DNA from: Apostichopus japonicus
Lineage: Eukaryota; Echinodermata; Holothuroidea; Aspidochirotida; Stichopodidae
Direction: 5' to 3'
Assembly (NCBI RefSeq): GCF_037975245.1
Contig: NC_092564.1
Coordinates: 21,059,984-21,123,983, forward strand
DNA length: 64,000 nucleotides
The notes under the pieces were generated by a model. It was given only the letters and a program-made list of their open reading frames with translations, was not told the DNA's origin and ran no database searches. The position numbers were made by a program, and so were the translations under genes. The first letter of the stretch is position 1, and each line of letters begins with the position of its first letter. Below are positions 25,156-37,756 of the stretch, piece by piece.

Positions 25156-26145
25156 GCGAATTTTTTTTCCCAAACAGGTTTGCAATTATGGAGTTTTCAG
25201 CCAATCAGATTGTTCGTGACGTCAGCATAAATAATAACCATCGCTTGGAAGTTCGAAGACATATACTGAGTTACACACTGACACTTGATTGAGTCTAGTT
25301 AAGGGGTTTCCCTTCAAACGCCCTAACTTGACTTTTAATGCTTGGATTACATGTTGACCTCACTTATGATACATACGCTACATTCTATTTGGTCCGTGTT
25401 TACGTTATCCACGATTCGTGAGCCGTTCTATTGAAATCAGAATTCGTTTCGTGGAATGGGTAGGCCAACACTAAAAGCAACTTCACGACGCGAGTTCACG
25501 AGTCTTGAGAGAATATACGCAAAACAGTATAGTGTATAGTGTGATATATTCCGTCACTGCACTGTGTACAGAGTTAAATGCTTGGATTACATGTTGACCT
25601 CACTTATGATACATACGCTACATTCTATTTGGTTCGTGTTTACGTTATCCACGATTCATGAGCCGTTCTATTGAAATCAGAATTCGTTTCGTGGAATGGG
25701 TAGGCCTACACTAAAAGCAACTTCACGACGCGAGTTCACGAGTCTTGAGTGAATATACGCAAAACAGTATAGTGTATAGTATGATATATTTCCGTCACTG
25801 CACTGTGTACATAGTTATTATACATATAGGCCTACAGCGCATGTGTGATGCACCCTGTACCAAACTTTCACTGTGCGATGTTATCGATTAATGCCTTCAC
25901 AGAAAACTTCATTCAAAGTAGATCATACAATACTAGTGTGCTAAATATGTCTAAACCAATTCCAAACATATCTAAATATATGTACGTAAAGCTACGGGTA
26001 ATTTTGAACGGGTATATCTTCGTTGCAACAAATGGATGCAGAACCTCGAAGTGAAGGTTTCTATGGTGATGACGTAACTTTTCCGACCAATCATGAACGA
26101 CTATTTACGCACACTTGCAAACTTGTTTGGGAAAAAAAAAATCGC
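25156..26145 (+). mobile_element. Nested non-autonomous DNA element with 9-bp target duplication
   Basis: Terminal repeats read gcgaattttttttcccaaac on the left and, in reverse complement on the right, gcgattttttttttcccaaa. They continue into caggtttgcaa-like sequence. The duplication TTCCGGGCC is exact (25147-25155 and 26146-26154). A 9-bp duplication suggests a Mutator-like element, but no transposase is present, so the class is inferred. It contains a 240-bp tandem duplication. An inverted second copy at 55927-57391 has only one copy of that segment. Confidence 0.85.
25337..25805 (+). repeat. 240-bp tandem duplication inside the nested element
   Basis: The segment starting aatgcttggattacatgttg at 25337 restarts at 25577, with few differences through 'gtcactgcactgtgtac'. 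The homologous copy at 55927-57391 has this segment once, so the duplication arose in this copy. Confidence 0.92.
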
Positions 26146-26385
26146 TTCCGGGCCTGGCTAATTTGCAGATAAACGAAGAATAAATAGGTGTCATCGCCAA
26201 ATTACACCAACAAACTGTGACAAATGTCAATAGGTAGATGAGAGCGCAATAAAAAAGTCAATAATCGCGAATAAGTAAAAAGTGGTAAAGAGCTGAAAAG
26301 AGCGCCAGCAGTCCACTTGAGTCCGTCAAGAGGGGGGGGGGGTCCGCCCCCCTGACTGTATGGACGCTCCGCCACAGGTTCTATA

Positions 26386-27500
26386 TATATCACTTCCCCC
26401 TTCGGTGCACAGCATAGAATTTGAAGTAGGAAGAATGACGTCAAGCGACATATACCGAAGCCACTCATCCAACTGGTGGAGCTTTGCCTGTACGGCAAGA
26501 AAGTACCGGCGCGTTATACAAACGCTACAGTGATAAAGTTGACATAAATCACTCGAAATGTTGATATCGTGTGCCGCATTTGGGTGCCAAAATCGTCAAA
26601 ATGTGGCAGTGAACTGCACTTTAACAGGTGATTCTTAGGAAGCGATAATAGAAGCAATTACATAGGAATCTAATTACTTTAATAGTGTCGTCTGCTCAGC
26701 TGCTGTATTGTTATACACTGGACCCTGGATATAGTTAGCCTATGCCCCTTGACGACTACGGCTGTCCTTTCGGATGCGATATGACTAAGGCCTAATGACA
26801 ACAATTACCACCTCGTTTTACATAAACTGTATCCCTAACGATAGATGCACTTGCCAGAATAACATGGGATGGTTTATGATGTCCTTAAGTTGGCTTATCA
26901 CTGCTTATCAATACTATAGGCAAATAGGCTTAGCCTAACTTAGGCCTATGTACGTAGCCTTGCCCTTGGTCTAACTTAGGTTAGCCTAGCTCATAACTTA
27001 AGCCTAGAATATTTCAGTCTATTAACATATCTAGAATTGTAAAAATATTCAAACACATCCTCCATTTGCAACATATTCCCAACACTGTAAATGTGGCAAA
27101 AGGGCATAAGCAGTATAGGCCTAGCCAGTAATCTGAGTTTTGAGGTAGGCCAAAGCCTACTCAGCCTAGCCAGGTATGTTCTGGACAGTAACTTTATAGG
27201 CTATTTACCTACTTTTATTCAACTATGATTTTAAGGCCTTGTGATATTCACTAACCATGTTTGGTCAAAGCTTTGTAGGCAAAACGACACATTCAAACCA
27301 CTACTCGTGCTAACATCTCATCATTTGATGGCTGTGACTGAATGTAGACAATCATCAAACTGTTTGTACTCTCACTTCATAAGGTGGGATATGTTATCTT
27401 ACATACACTACTACCCACTTTGTTACATTAACATTAAACTGAGAACTGCTGCATGCACAGACTAAAATGGAAGTATTACATAAAACGAGGTGAGTGTGGA
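26386..27500. other. Unannotated, taggcct-rich stretch
   Basis: No gene is supported. Many short taggcct/aggccta words occur between 26700 and 27240. They are dispersed rather than tandem. Confidence 0.3.
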
Positions 27501-27665
27501 AAGGGGGGGGGGGGAGGGAGGGTTGCATTTCACGGCATTTTCCAGGGACAACTATGACACTATCTGAGTGGAGCAATAAAATAATACAAGCAAGAAAAAT
27601 GTTTGCCATGTGCCTCTCAGATACCGGAAATGACACATTCCATGCATTAAAAGTTGCATAAAGCA
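27500..27665 (+). mobile_element. Relic of the shared-core MITE family
   Basis: It has a poly-G tract near 27505, then 'gacactatctgagtggagc' and 'gcctctcagataccggaaatgacac'. It then has 'gcattaaaagttgcataaagc'. These match the interior of the elements at 36528, 39964 and 45075. No terminal repeats remain. The 164-aa minus-strand ORF that covers it is therefore not a gene. Confidence 0.75.
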
Positions 27666-29150
27666 CTCCACTTGCTCGAATCATAGAAGCAAAAACAAAG
27701 TTGTCAAAGTTGGTTCTTAAGTCAGGAGTATAGTAATTACCACTCTGGTCGCCATAACATGTCTCTATTATGAAAAAAACCCCTAAACTTTCGAAAAATC
27801 GGGTAAAATCAAATTCAATTTCAAAGTCGAATGAACAATGTATGTTTGAAGACGTACAAATGATCTGGCTTTTTGCCGTACAACGCAAAGCGCCTTCACT
27901 TTTTCATATGCTTCACTGCTTAAACACACGGCGATAGACTGTGTCAGCTTTCTTCTTAGTTCAATTTCTATGGTGCACAGACATAAGTTTGCGTAAACAA
28001 ATCTATTGCAGGGGAAACCCCTTTCAGTGTCCCATCCTCAAACAACAGGAAACTAACGTACTACATGGTCGAAACGATTATGTTATAACCCTGCAAGTTC
28101 CCATGTTTTGTATTATTGACTAGAGTTTCTGAAAACTGTGCACGTCAAAGTGAGTTAACGGTTTGGAGTGTGTGACAAACTGAAAAGGTTTGTAAAATTA
28201 TGTAAACGTCACAACGTTGTAAATCTACTAATTACAATTACTTTGTGTGACCAATTGTTTGTAAAAACAAACTTTATTTCTCGTGGTATGACAACCGTCA
28301 TCTAACCGCTTAAAGTCATTGCCATGGCAACATCACGAGTCAGGGTAATCGGGTAATATCTGACACACCCAGATTATGTTGCCGTAACTATTAACGTGAT
28401 TACATGTATACTGTATGAGAAAAAACACAAGGTAATATTTTTCATGATGTTTCAATCTACCGTCGGTGTTGTTAATGGATGAAATATTTCATTTAATGAC
28501 TAACAATGACAGTGATACTTGTTAACACTAACGGAAACGGCGTAAAAACGGTAAACATTTTAATGCATTTTAAGAAAATAAAAAGGTTCTCATTATAAGA
28601 GCTAGACCACGCCTAGATGTGATTTAGTAATGAATATGCAACACTTAACAGAGACGGTGCCACCGTGTAACACAAGCATATACTACCCAAGTTTTAGATC
28701 CCAAATTTGAGTTAAAATGTTGAATTGGAAGCCACCCGACGTGAGATTGTAATTCATAAGCCCTTGCGGGATTCTCCCACATTCATGGTCGCTTAGCGTC
28801 GTAAAAATAAGTGCCTAATGGCCTGTATTTATTCATTTAGCTCCATGGTCCGTCAGCGGTATTCCGTTCTGATAGTAATACTGCATTGGTAAGGTATACA
28901 CACTGTACATGTACTTACACTAATCCTGTTAGAGAGTTGTAGGCTCAGTGTACTAGTTGTGATAGCGGTTGTTTTCTTCTCGACTTAATTCTTCCTCTGC
29001 GTAAGGTTTTATCACCGGACAACCGTTTTCATAACATAGGACTTTAGAAGCGATATTATTGCTGAACTGAATAAGCACTTAAGATGGTATACAAGTCAGT
29101 GTTCCTTCGATCAGCTTCATCGAGCGTCAGTTAGAACTTGAATTGTAGTC
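27666..29150. other. Unannotated intergenic DNA
   Basis: No repeats longer than a few bases and no gene-like ORF with splice or domain support were seen. Confidence 0.3.
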
Positions 29151-29158
29151 GGTCCTAG

Positions 29159-29680
29159 CAGTGGCGTAGCTAGAGGTTTTGGCGCTTGGGTGCAAGAGTA
29201 GAAAATTGCGCCCCCTCCACAACTGAAAGAAAAATAAACTGCGCGCGAAAATTTTTGGTTATATTTTTTCGGGCAAGTGTTACAGCCCCCCCCCCCCTAC
29301 TAAATCAAATTGTGCTCCTACGCCTATGATATTTTCACCTTTCGAAATCTACTGCCTTGGAACTGTATATACTGAAATACCCGTGACATTTCCGTGACAT
29401 GTAGTCATTACAGAATACAGAACAGAGTAAAAAAAAAGAGAAACGGTCGAAATGGACAGAAAAGAAATCACAATCTATAAATTTGCTAATAAAAACAACT
29501 AAATTCAGTTCAGATTCTTATTAGTAACTGGAAAATATACATGCCTGACGACATACATTAATTTCGTCATGTTTTTCTAAACGTGCTTTTTTTATTTTAC
29601 TCTCATTCTCCCATTTCAGCGCCCCCTAAACCCGGCGCCCGGGGCACGTGCCCACCCTTGAACCCCTAACTACGCCACTG
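29159..29680 (+). mobile_element. hAT-type MITE, 522 bp
   Basis: The left end is CAGTGGCGTAGCTAGAGG and the right end, in reverse complement, is CAGTGGCGTAGTTAGGGG. An exact 8-bp duplication GGTCCTAG flanks it (29151-29158 and 29681-29688). A poly-C tract lies near 29286. No transposase is present. Confidence 0.94.
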
Positions 29681-30569
29681 GGTCCTAGTACTAGAGGTAG
29701 AAGCCTATAGGTCTTAGTATAATATTATATTTTTCATGGTTCGTCAGATCTGATTACAGCTTAACGTTTTGTCTCCAAAACTTTTGGCATTATGGATGTA
29801 GGCATGTACATATATACGCTTACCCCAATTAGACCCAAGCATACATTGCCTTTACATGATTATACTATGATAATCAAGTGCTTACAAACGTTGACTGTGG
29901 ACCAGGCTCGTAGCAAGAGTTCGAAATTTCTTGCACCAATGTTAGCTGATTCCATTGCAAGGAATAAACAGGTGTTTTGAGACGTTTCCTCCGTGTAATT
30001 GGGTGATAACAGTGGACGATACGAGTATATATAGGTTATACATCGTGTAATGAACATGCTGATATGGGCGGTCGCCTGCAGTGATTTTACGGTAAATCGT
30101 TCGCGCGATAAGGGCAACATTTCTTTCTTTCGATTGCGACAGCTTTTCTCCATTAAACCCACCTGGTCAGAGTGCATTTAGAATAAGAAACATTGAATCT
30201 TCTTCGGAAGTTTGTTTTCCGAAATTCATCAGCAAACAGGTATTGAGACTTTACGTGTTATGGATGCGTTGCAAACTTTCTTCTGACCCGTGTGTAGTTT
30301 TCCTTTCTGTCTATGTGCCTATGGTAAGAAACCAAAGTATGCTAATCAAGGTAGCTTTTTCTACGTCTTTGGCTTCTGTCTGAGATCTCTCGATAGGGAA
30401 GATTTACACGATTTTTCTCGTGTAAATCAAAACTAAAGCATAGTTGTGCGTTCTGCTTCGCTCCTTGGAAAGCTGCCCGTGATAGTAAACCAGTAATCTG
30501 TAAAAAAATGGTTTTGAAGAGATATTCCGATGGCAGATAAAGTGACATGATCTCTCATAGTAGAAATCA

Positions 30570-30780
30570 TTAAGACCCCTATTGCTTTTGGTGGAGGTGT
30601 GTATTGTCACTCACGTACATTATAGACTGACCTGTGTTTACCATGCCATAGTGTAATTGTACATCAATAAAGTGGTTCGGGCCATATATATTGTGACAGC
30701 TATTTCTGGTTAACAAGCAGAAGTCTAGTGCAATGAAGTCATCGAAACCTCAATGCATTTTGCATTCTGGTTTTTATTGG
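30570..30780 (+). repeat. Interspersed repeat 'gaaacctcaatgc' family, copy 1
   Basis: It matches 34806-35000 on the same strand and 49385-49560 on the opposite strand. Shared blocks are 'ccatagtgtaattgtacatc', 'tggttcgggccat', 'acagctatttctggttaac' and 'atcgaaacctcaatgc'. The class is unknown. Confidence 0.85.
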
Positions 30781-33234
30781 ATTCCTTTGTAACAAATTGT
30801 TAAATAGTGTTACATACTTTATACATATTATTATCATTTAAGTTCATTTGATATAACAAATTGACAATGTTTTCATTGCAATTTAGTGTAGCATTCCTAC
30901 TCATACATAACCTAGTCATCCAGGTAAGATGGAGATAGAGAGAGAATTCTTTCTCGGCAGAGGGAGCTCCTCAGCACTTTGATAGTCTGGTTTTAATCCG
31001 TACAGAGATGTATTACTGAGATGGATGAAACTGCAGGCTTATCGATCTAAATGTTATGATTGGCTAATACCTTTCAATGTCAAACGTTCGAATTGCATGT
31101 TTTGATGAGCATCTGTTGTTATTCTTCATCATGAGTATTTCCTGTCATACTACGAAAAACTGCTGACAATAAACAATGCTTTGATCAAAGGGTTAACATC
31201 GCCAAGGTCACAAGTTTCACTCGATAACAAAAGGGAAACCGTCTGTCCGCGTCTATTTAGCAATGCTACATTGAACTGTGAATAACTTCTTTATATTACA
31301 AGCTAATGCAGAAGACTACAAACAAGTCTCTTAAGTCGAAATTTAATTGAATGGAATTAGATATTTCTCTTGTTAATTTCGTACGGGAAATTCATTCCAA
31401 GTATGGCGTTTGAATTCAATCTATAACCACCGATATCGAGTCGCCTCACGTCGAATATTGTGAATTTCTATTGAATATGATCTTCGTACCAATTCGGGTC
31501 CTCTTTTACACCTCGCATAAGTCTAGATTAAGGTCATATAGTCTGGTAAGTGTATGCTACTTAAAGGTTACCATTGATGGCTTAGCATAGACTTATTGTC
31601 AGCGTCTGAAACCTGATTCAACGGGAATCTCTTTTGTTGGATTTCCTTACATTGGCACATCCCTGACATGCCTTTCTTTCTGCAGCTTCTAAACCTAGAT
31701 GAAAAAGGTCTTCAGTATTGGCCCAATATTTGTAGTTTGTTAAACTTTCTGCTAGCTCACAAACGTTATTTGTGTGAGGTTCGGTTCTGACCTCACATAT
31801 ATATATATCCATGATTTGAGGAGTACTTTATTAGACCATCAAATCTCTTTGAAAGAGAACAAAAAATCTAATATATAAATAAATTCATTAAAAACAAATG
31901 CAAATATGCATCTATAGCTTTCGATGACGTTATAGAAATTATGTATTCCTAATGACCCCCCTTTTCAGATATTGTGTCTACAAGGTTTCCACTCTCTGAC
32001 CTTAAGTAACAGTAGGTTTTATCGCTATCTGCTATGGGGCAACCTCATTGGAAGTATGGTATCCATACTAGATTTACGGTCGGCTTCTTATTGGGAGATC
32101 GCAGTTTACAAGGTATTCACATGTTGAACTCATTTATACTCAAATTTACTTCTGACCTCCAATACCAAATATAGGCTGATTCAACTCATCAGACGAAAAC
32201 CTATACAATACCTTCTTGAAATACTTTGTTTACAATGTATAAAACTTTACTTATGGCAACCATAACTGAACCTGATCTACACTTAAACAATTAGGAACTA
32301 TACTTAGTAAATATATGGGCATATAGGTCCCCTGATACAAAGGATGATATCAATTCAATTTTACTGTCTTTGAGCTATTGTGTTTTATTGGATCTCTAAT
32401 TACATTTGACTTTCACTAAAGACAACATATTTCATCTGCTTAATATGGGTCCACACCCCTCCTACAATTAGAAGGGGGTGACCCAAGGAAATGAGATAAA
32501 TATGTTTATATAACAGTTCTCTTAATGGTTAAAATAGGGGGGTATATGTATATTAATTTATGTTTGATATAGTGTAACCTAGTTTATATCGACGTCATTA
32601 ACATTTCAATTAATCAATGGTCATGATGAGGTAAGTTGATGTTAAACATTTAAAGCAAAATATGCTGCTGTGGAACGGTTCTTTCTTTCTTTCTTTTTTC
32701 GTTCATCTTTTACATTATCCTAAAAGTGTTATCTCATAATGGTTTGACATTACCTTATATGTTTTACCCTCATGAAATTCCGTCCACTGTACGTTATGTG
32801 TATAAATAAAACAAATGCACGGCTGTTTCTTGCTGCTTGAATTGAGTTTATGTATATCAAAACATGCAAACAAAAACAACAAAGAAATACACGACAAAAT
32901 AGATTGAAAAGAATAAACAAGCTGACAATATGTGAACTCCATTTTTGGTCAAAAACACCCACGCACATCAAAAAATATGTAAATATATCCACCAATTTGC
33001 GATTGATGATTTCTAGATAGACATTTTCACGTATCTTTTCAACTTTTACCATAATTAGTATGATTTAAAACTTGATATATGTTTTCGTTTCTATACGTTT
33101 ATTTCCTGTACGGTTTTTCTTCGTTGCGGTGACGGTATACATCGACCTATCGATGCACAGGAAGAGTTCGGTACAGGCTCTTAGCAATTTATGTTGACTC
33201 TTACATTAATTTTGCGATTCCAAAATAATTGCTT

Positions 33235-33236
<2 letters not shown>
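30781..33236. other. Unannotated intergenic DNA
   Basis: AT-rich, with no supported gene. A minus-strand ORF at 31618-31812 has varied amino-acid content but no start context, splice site or recognised domain. Confidence 0.3.

Positions 33237-33321
<85 letters not shown>
33237..33321. repeat. (TA)n microsatellite
   Basis: About 42 TA units with two G interruptions. Confidence 0.97.
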
Positions 33322-33928
33322 TTACACCATATATATATTTACACCATGCTATATGCAATTGTTAGAATGAGTTTAGTGCTTAATTTTTTTTTTTTATTGC
33401 CATGACCGATCTCTATGTAACATGATCGGCTACGGAGACACCGTAACCACAAATGCTCAGTGTTATATATGTATATAAAACTGACTTCACATATCTTAAG
33501 AATCCATATATCTGAATAACACTTTTAAGTTATCTTGAATTTAATTTGATTTAGAACTTAATGAGTGGGTTAAAGACACGAAAAATAAACGGCAGCAAAC
33601 TATTGGCAAATGCTGTAAACAATGGATTGGATGAAAATAGCACTGATGTATGTCCACAAGTTATACACTGAGTGAATCTTAGGTACCAGAAACACCACGA
33701 CAATGAATGGAAAATACTTCAAACGTTCTTTAAACTTGCAACAGACCAATTAGGGGACGGTTTTATACTACAGCGGCCTAAATTGTTGTTCAAATGTCCA
33801 CAATATTCATTTCGGTAAACATACAGAACAGTTTTTGGTTTCGATGATAATCGTAACCTATGCAGTCATGCTGGCGGATGAGGGTGTGTGTGCGCGTGCG
33901 CGTGTGTGACGCATTGCTTGTAAACACG

Positions 33929-34340
33929 ATATCTCAAGAAGTGAAGCTTGGACCAATCCAATATTCTGTGTTTAATAGTACCTCATTAAGGAGAAAAAGT
34001 CTATTGTTTTTTATGGAGGTCAATGGTCATTCGGGGTCTTCAATTTTGAAAACCTTGTAAACAAGTTATCTCAAGAAGAAAAGCTTGGATCAATCTCGTA
34101 TTTCGTGTGAGGAGTACCACATTAAGGAGAAGGAGCCTATTGTATGTGTGGAGGTCAAAGTTCATTTCGGGTCAATAGGGGTCAAAGTGTGAAAACCTTG
34201 TAAACACAATATCTCAAGAAGGGAAGCTTGGACATAGTTACTATGTAGTTGTGAAACGTTCAGTAAAAACAGCATGTAGTTGGTTATGGAGGTCAAATGT
34301 CATTTGGAGTCACCAGAGGCAAAATAGTGGAAACCTTGTT
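33929..34340 (+). repeat. About 140-bp degenerate tandem repeat, 'atatctcaagaag' family
   Basis: The word tatctcaagaag recurs near 33930, 34067 and 34210. Each copy is followed by 'aagcttgga', 'cattaaggagaa' and 'ggaggtcaa' blocks. A fourth, separate block lies at 34660-34830, and a related group at 16405-16735. A short (GT/GC)n purine-pyrimidine run sits just upstream at 33883-33908. Confidence 0.85.
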
Positions 34341-34805
34341 ATATAAGCTACCATATCTGCCAGCGACCAGCCTATCAGATAACATGTGCGTAACGCCACA
34401 TGAGAATCAAATAAAATCTCACGAACAAAGTTCCGTAGGCTTCAGCGTGTCGTGGTGCTTTTGGAAGTTTTCCGTCATATTTTGCAGTTGTCGAGATTCA
34501 GTGCCAACTAAAAACTTCAGGTTTGGATGTAGTTACGTTAGGGTAGTAGCTAGGCGCCGTTTACGAAACTTAACTGTCTCCTAGTTAGATTTTTATCAAT
34601 GCGAGTTAACTGTGCAATATGGTTCTCTATCTGCACGTGCATATACATGGTATATGGATTTGCCATATTGAGTACAAGAATCCTGTTGCTGTGAGGTCAA
34701 ATCTCATTTGTGGTCACCAGAGGTCAAACTTTGAAAACCCTTTTACATGATATCTAACGATGGGAATCGTGGATACTTCTCATATGGTGTATGGATGCAT
34801 CATAT

Positions 34806-35000
34806 TGAGTCCCTATTGTTTTTGGTGGACTTGTGTATTGCCACGCACAGTAGACTGACTTGTGTTTATCAGGCCATAGTGTAATTGTACATCAACACAA
34901 TGGTTCGGGCCATTTATATTGTAACAGCTATTTCTGGTTAACTAGCAGAAGTCTAGTGAAATGACATCATCGAAACCTCAATGCGTTTTGCGTTCTGGTT
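34806..35000 (+). repeat. Interspersed repeat 'gaaacctcaatgc' family, copy 2
   Basis: Same block order as 30570-30780, with about 10-15 percent visible differences. It directly follows a copy of the 'atatctcaagaag' family. The same junction, inverted, appears at 49385-49630, so the two blocks probably form one composite repeat. Confidence 0.85.
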
Positions 35001-35687
35001 AGTACCCGCAGTTCTGCCAACTAGTATCAAGCAACTGGTCACCTCTATGTATTGTGTTTGTAGCACAAGTAACAGAGACAGTCAACACACAAACTACAGC
35101 AGTATAAGTAGAGTATTGTGATGTTAATTCTTCTCTGGCCATTCACTGACATGGCCATAGAAGAACGACCCTTTCAAAAATCTTTCAAATTTGTCTCAAC
35201 CCTTCTTTCGATGTGTTTATGGAAACTGTCGAAAAATCTATCGGAATGCAACCATATGATTTTCTAAATGGCTGATTAACAATAATTAACTTAGTTCCCA
35301 TGTATATACTCTTACCGCTTTTGATCAGGATAGAGCACAATTTCATCCACGATTCGCATGATCGCCTCGAATTATACGTAAAGCCTGTGTAACTTGCACA
35401 CTCTGTCGCCTGTGTATCTTCGATACGCATTTTTCCTTTGAGAGTAGATATTTTGCAGATTTTCGCATCTATTTCTTGTTTTGAAAGTTGAACAAAGGCC
35501 TTGGTATATAGTATATAAATTCGTATGAAATATAAACAGTGCTTGTGATAACAATTACGTCACCTCTGTACATTTTTAAGCGACTGTATATTACTGGCAA
35601 TATCTCTTGTGAATAGAACAGATCATGTTAGTCACTTAACGGTTTGAATTAATTATTGAGTTAATTATTGAGTGAAATCAACTAGCA

Positions 35688-36070
35688 TCATACCGGTATA
35701 TTGTCCTTTTCGAAAACGGTCTCATTAGTTTCCTCTACAGAGTTTTCAGGTCGAATTTGTTGGTCTTTTTCACTCGTTAGCATCGTTTCTGAATTGTTGA
35801 TGACGCAGTCGTCATGGAGTTTTATTGTTACACAATCTGTTCCCCTTCTGTTGCGTCCAATAGAAAGTCTTGATATTAATGATACATTACTTTCTGATCT
35901 GCGAGAACCGGTTAATCGTGAGACAGTCACAGCAAATTGACCCTGAATTCTCTTCACATATAACAAAACAAGTATAACAGTAAGCAACAATACTATGAAA
36001 AGTCCCGAGCCAACAATGATACCAACATTCGATGATTTTGAGTATTGTGCATCGGACGTGTTCAAAGCGT
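35688..36070 (-). CDS. Terminal exon of a single-pass membrane protein
   Basis: On the minus strand a strong acceptor (pyrimidine-rich, ending ttccttatcacag) opens at 36070 in phase 1. The frame runs to a TGA at 35688-35690. The exon encodes a short juxtamembrane stretch, ALNTSDAQYSKSSN. Next comes a strongly hydrophobic segment of about 23 residues (GIIVGSGLFIVLLLTVILVL) with a basic stop-transfer YVKR. A cytoplasmic tail of about 85 residues follows, rich in Ser, Arg, Asp and Glu. The tail has no Tyr motif, kinase or TIR-like pattern. The layout fits the 3' end of a type I receptor or adhesion protein whose phase-1 upstream exons encode extracellular modules. Those exons must lie at higher coordinates and were not identified, because the next 2 kb upstream is minisatellite and MITE. 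The family is unknown. The in-frame TTG near 36065 is not a real start. Confidence 0.72.
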
Positions 36071-36228
36071 CTGTGATAAGGAAATGGAATATACAAGAAG
36101 AAACAAATGAAATGATTTAATTGACTTATTAATTGATATGTGAAGATAAAGCGAGATGTGGGTGGAGAGAGAGAGATATAAAATGAGCTATACATATGAC
36201 TTGGAGGGTGATGTATAGTACGGACTGG

Positions 36229-36430
36229 AAATGGACTGGGGTTGGGGATGGACTGGGGTTGGGGGATGGACTGGGGTTGGGGGATGGACTGGGGTTGGGG
36301 GATGGACTGGGGTTGGGGGATGGACTGGGGTTGGTGATGGACTGGGGTTGGGGATGGACTGGGGTTGGGGGATGGACTGGGGTTGGGGGATGGACTGGGG
36401 TTGGGGGATGGACTGGGGTCGGGGAGGGTA
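36229..36430. repeat. 18-20-bp G-rich minisatellite, about 10 copies
   Basis: The unit is ggggttgggggatggact, with one- or two-base length changes between copies. It is strongly G-biased on the plus strand and could form G-quadruplexes. It lies about 160 bp upstream of the minus-strand exon, within the inferred intron. ORFs of Gly-Leu-Gly-Asp type are artefacts. Confidence 0.95.
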
Positions 36431-37101
36431 GAGATTAATACATGCTGTTATTTAAATTTATAGTTTATTCTCAATCGATGTATTGAAAAATAGCATAGTT
36501 TAGAGTTACACTTACCCCATTCGAGGACATAGGCGTACGGGACCATTTCAGTTTGGGGGGGGGGGGCAGAACTTTTTGTGCCCGAAAGTTCCTGTGACAC
36601 TATCTAAGCGGAGCGCCACCATCGGTTGGCGCGTAGCGTACAAGAATTTTTTTGGCAAAAGATGCCTCTCAGATTGCCGGAAACGGCACTTCTGAGGCCT
36701 TGCAAGTTGCATCTAAACATTCTTTATTTTATAATCTCACGTTTTAGAAATTTACACTTCCCCAAAAATTTGGTAAATTAGAAGAAGAAAAAATGGTAAC
36801 ATCACTTTGAAGGGGAAAAATGTGACAGTATATTTTTTAAGCTCCTATTAAGTTATCTTATTTATTATTTTAACACAGTACTCAGCTACCTCCAGAAAAA
36901 CATACATTGTTCAACCACACGTAGGCGGGATAATGTCGCTGTGCCGGGTGAGACTGCAATTTGTCTCACAAAACAGTATAAAATGTAACAAGAATATGAT
37001 AAACCTGTACTACTAGGCTTGTAGGCACTCCCCCACCCCACCCCACCATCCATGAAAAAGAAAATGTTTCTTATATACACTCATGTTGGGGATGTCCAGG
37101 T

Positions 37102-37756
37102 CAAGGGCGGCGGAAGCACTTTAATCTGGGGGGGGGCACCGACATCAAAGGGCACTTTGTAGAAATTCGATTGGACTGAAGCAGTCTTACATTTAGTACC
37201 CTTTATAACTCTTATTGTATTATCTTATTTGCGTATACACATCACTCCATCAACGCCCCCCCCCCCCCCCAAAGGAAAATATGCCCATACTAGCACTGCA
37301 ATATCCAATGCGCAAATTGGGAAACAAGGAACAAGTTTTCTTTTGAGACAAAATGAGGTGAAATCATGCTAGTTGCTAATGTAGGAATCTTCCGAATTAG
37401 AGTTTTTTTCTTGTTAATATCTTAACAATTTTTTTTCCATTCAAAATAGCTTTGAGTTTGACCCACAGAAATTCATTAAAAGTCACGGGCTTAGCCAGGA
37501 TTTGCAAAGTTGTATGTACGACTATCTGAGCGGAGTGCCACCATCGGTTGGCGCGGAGCGTACTAGAAAATTTTTGGTTTTTACAAACCCCTCAGATGGC
37601 CGGAAACGGCCCTTCCCGAGTATTCATTCTGGTTCCCTGGCCTCTTGCTAACTTGAGGCACCTCAATTTTTATGTAGAAAAAAGGCACATTTTTAACCTG
37701 AGGAAAAGTGGGGGGGGGGCACGTCCCCCTGTTCCCCCCCGGTTCCGCCGCCATTG
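37102..37756 (+). mobile_element. Nested hAT-type MITE, 655 bp
   Basis: The left end is CAAGGGCGGCGGAAGCAC and the right end, in reverse complement, is CAATGGCGGCGGAACC. An exact 8-bp duplication GTCCAGGT flanks it (37094-37101 and 37757-37764). The sister element at 45075-45994 has a single uninterrupted gtccaggtata at the same place, which confirms the insertion. It carries its own copy of the shared core at 37521. Confidence 0.94.

Larger units (their letters stand above)
24999..26377 (+). mobile_element. hAT-type MITE split by a nested element
   Basis: The left end is CAGTGGCGGAGCTAGAGG and the right end, in reverse complement, is CTGTGGCGGAGCGTCC. An exact 8-bp duplication GTTCTATA flanks it (24991-24998 and 26378-26385). 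It carries a degraded copy of the shared 'actatctaagcggagcgcc' core at 25062 and a poly-G tract near 26330. It is interrupted by a separate 990-bp element at 25156-26145, so its own length is about 390 bp. No transposase is present. Confidence 0.9.

Noticed and set aside
27394-27888. 164-codon minus-strand ORF
   Set aside because: Its middle is a reverse read of the shared MITE core and its following block, so it is a transposon relic.
31618-31812. Minus-strand 64-codon ORF with varied composition (ELAESLTNYKYWANTEDLFH)
   Set aside because: The start lies in a TA microsatellite and there is no splice or domain evidence.
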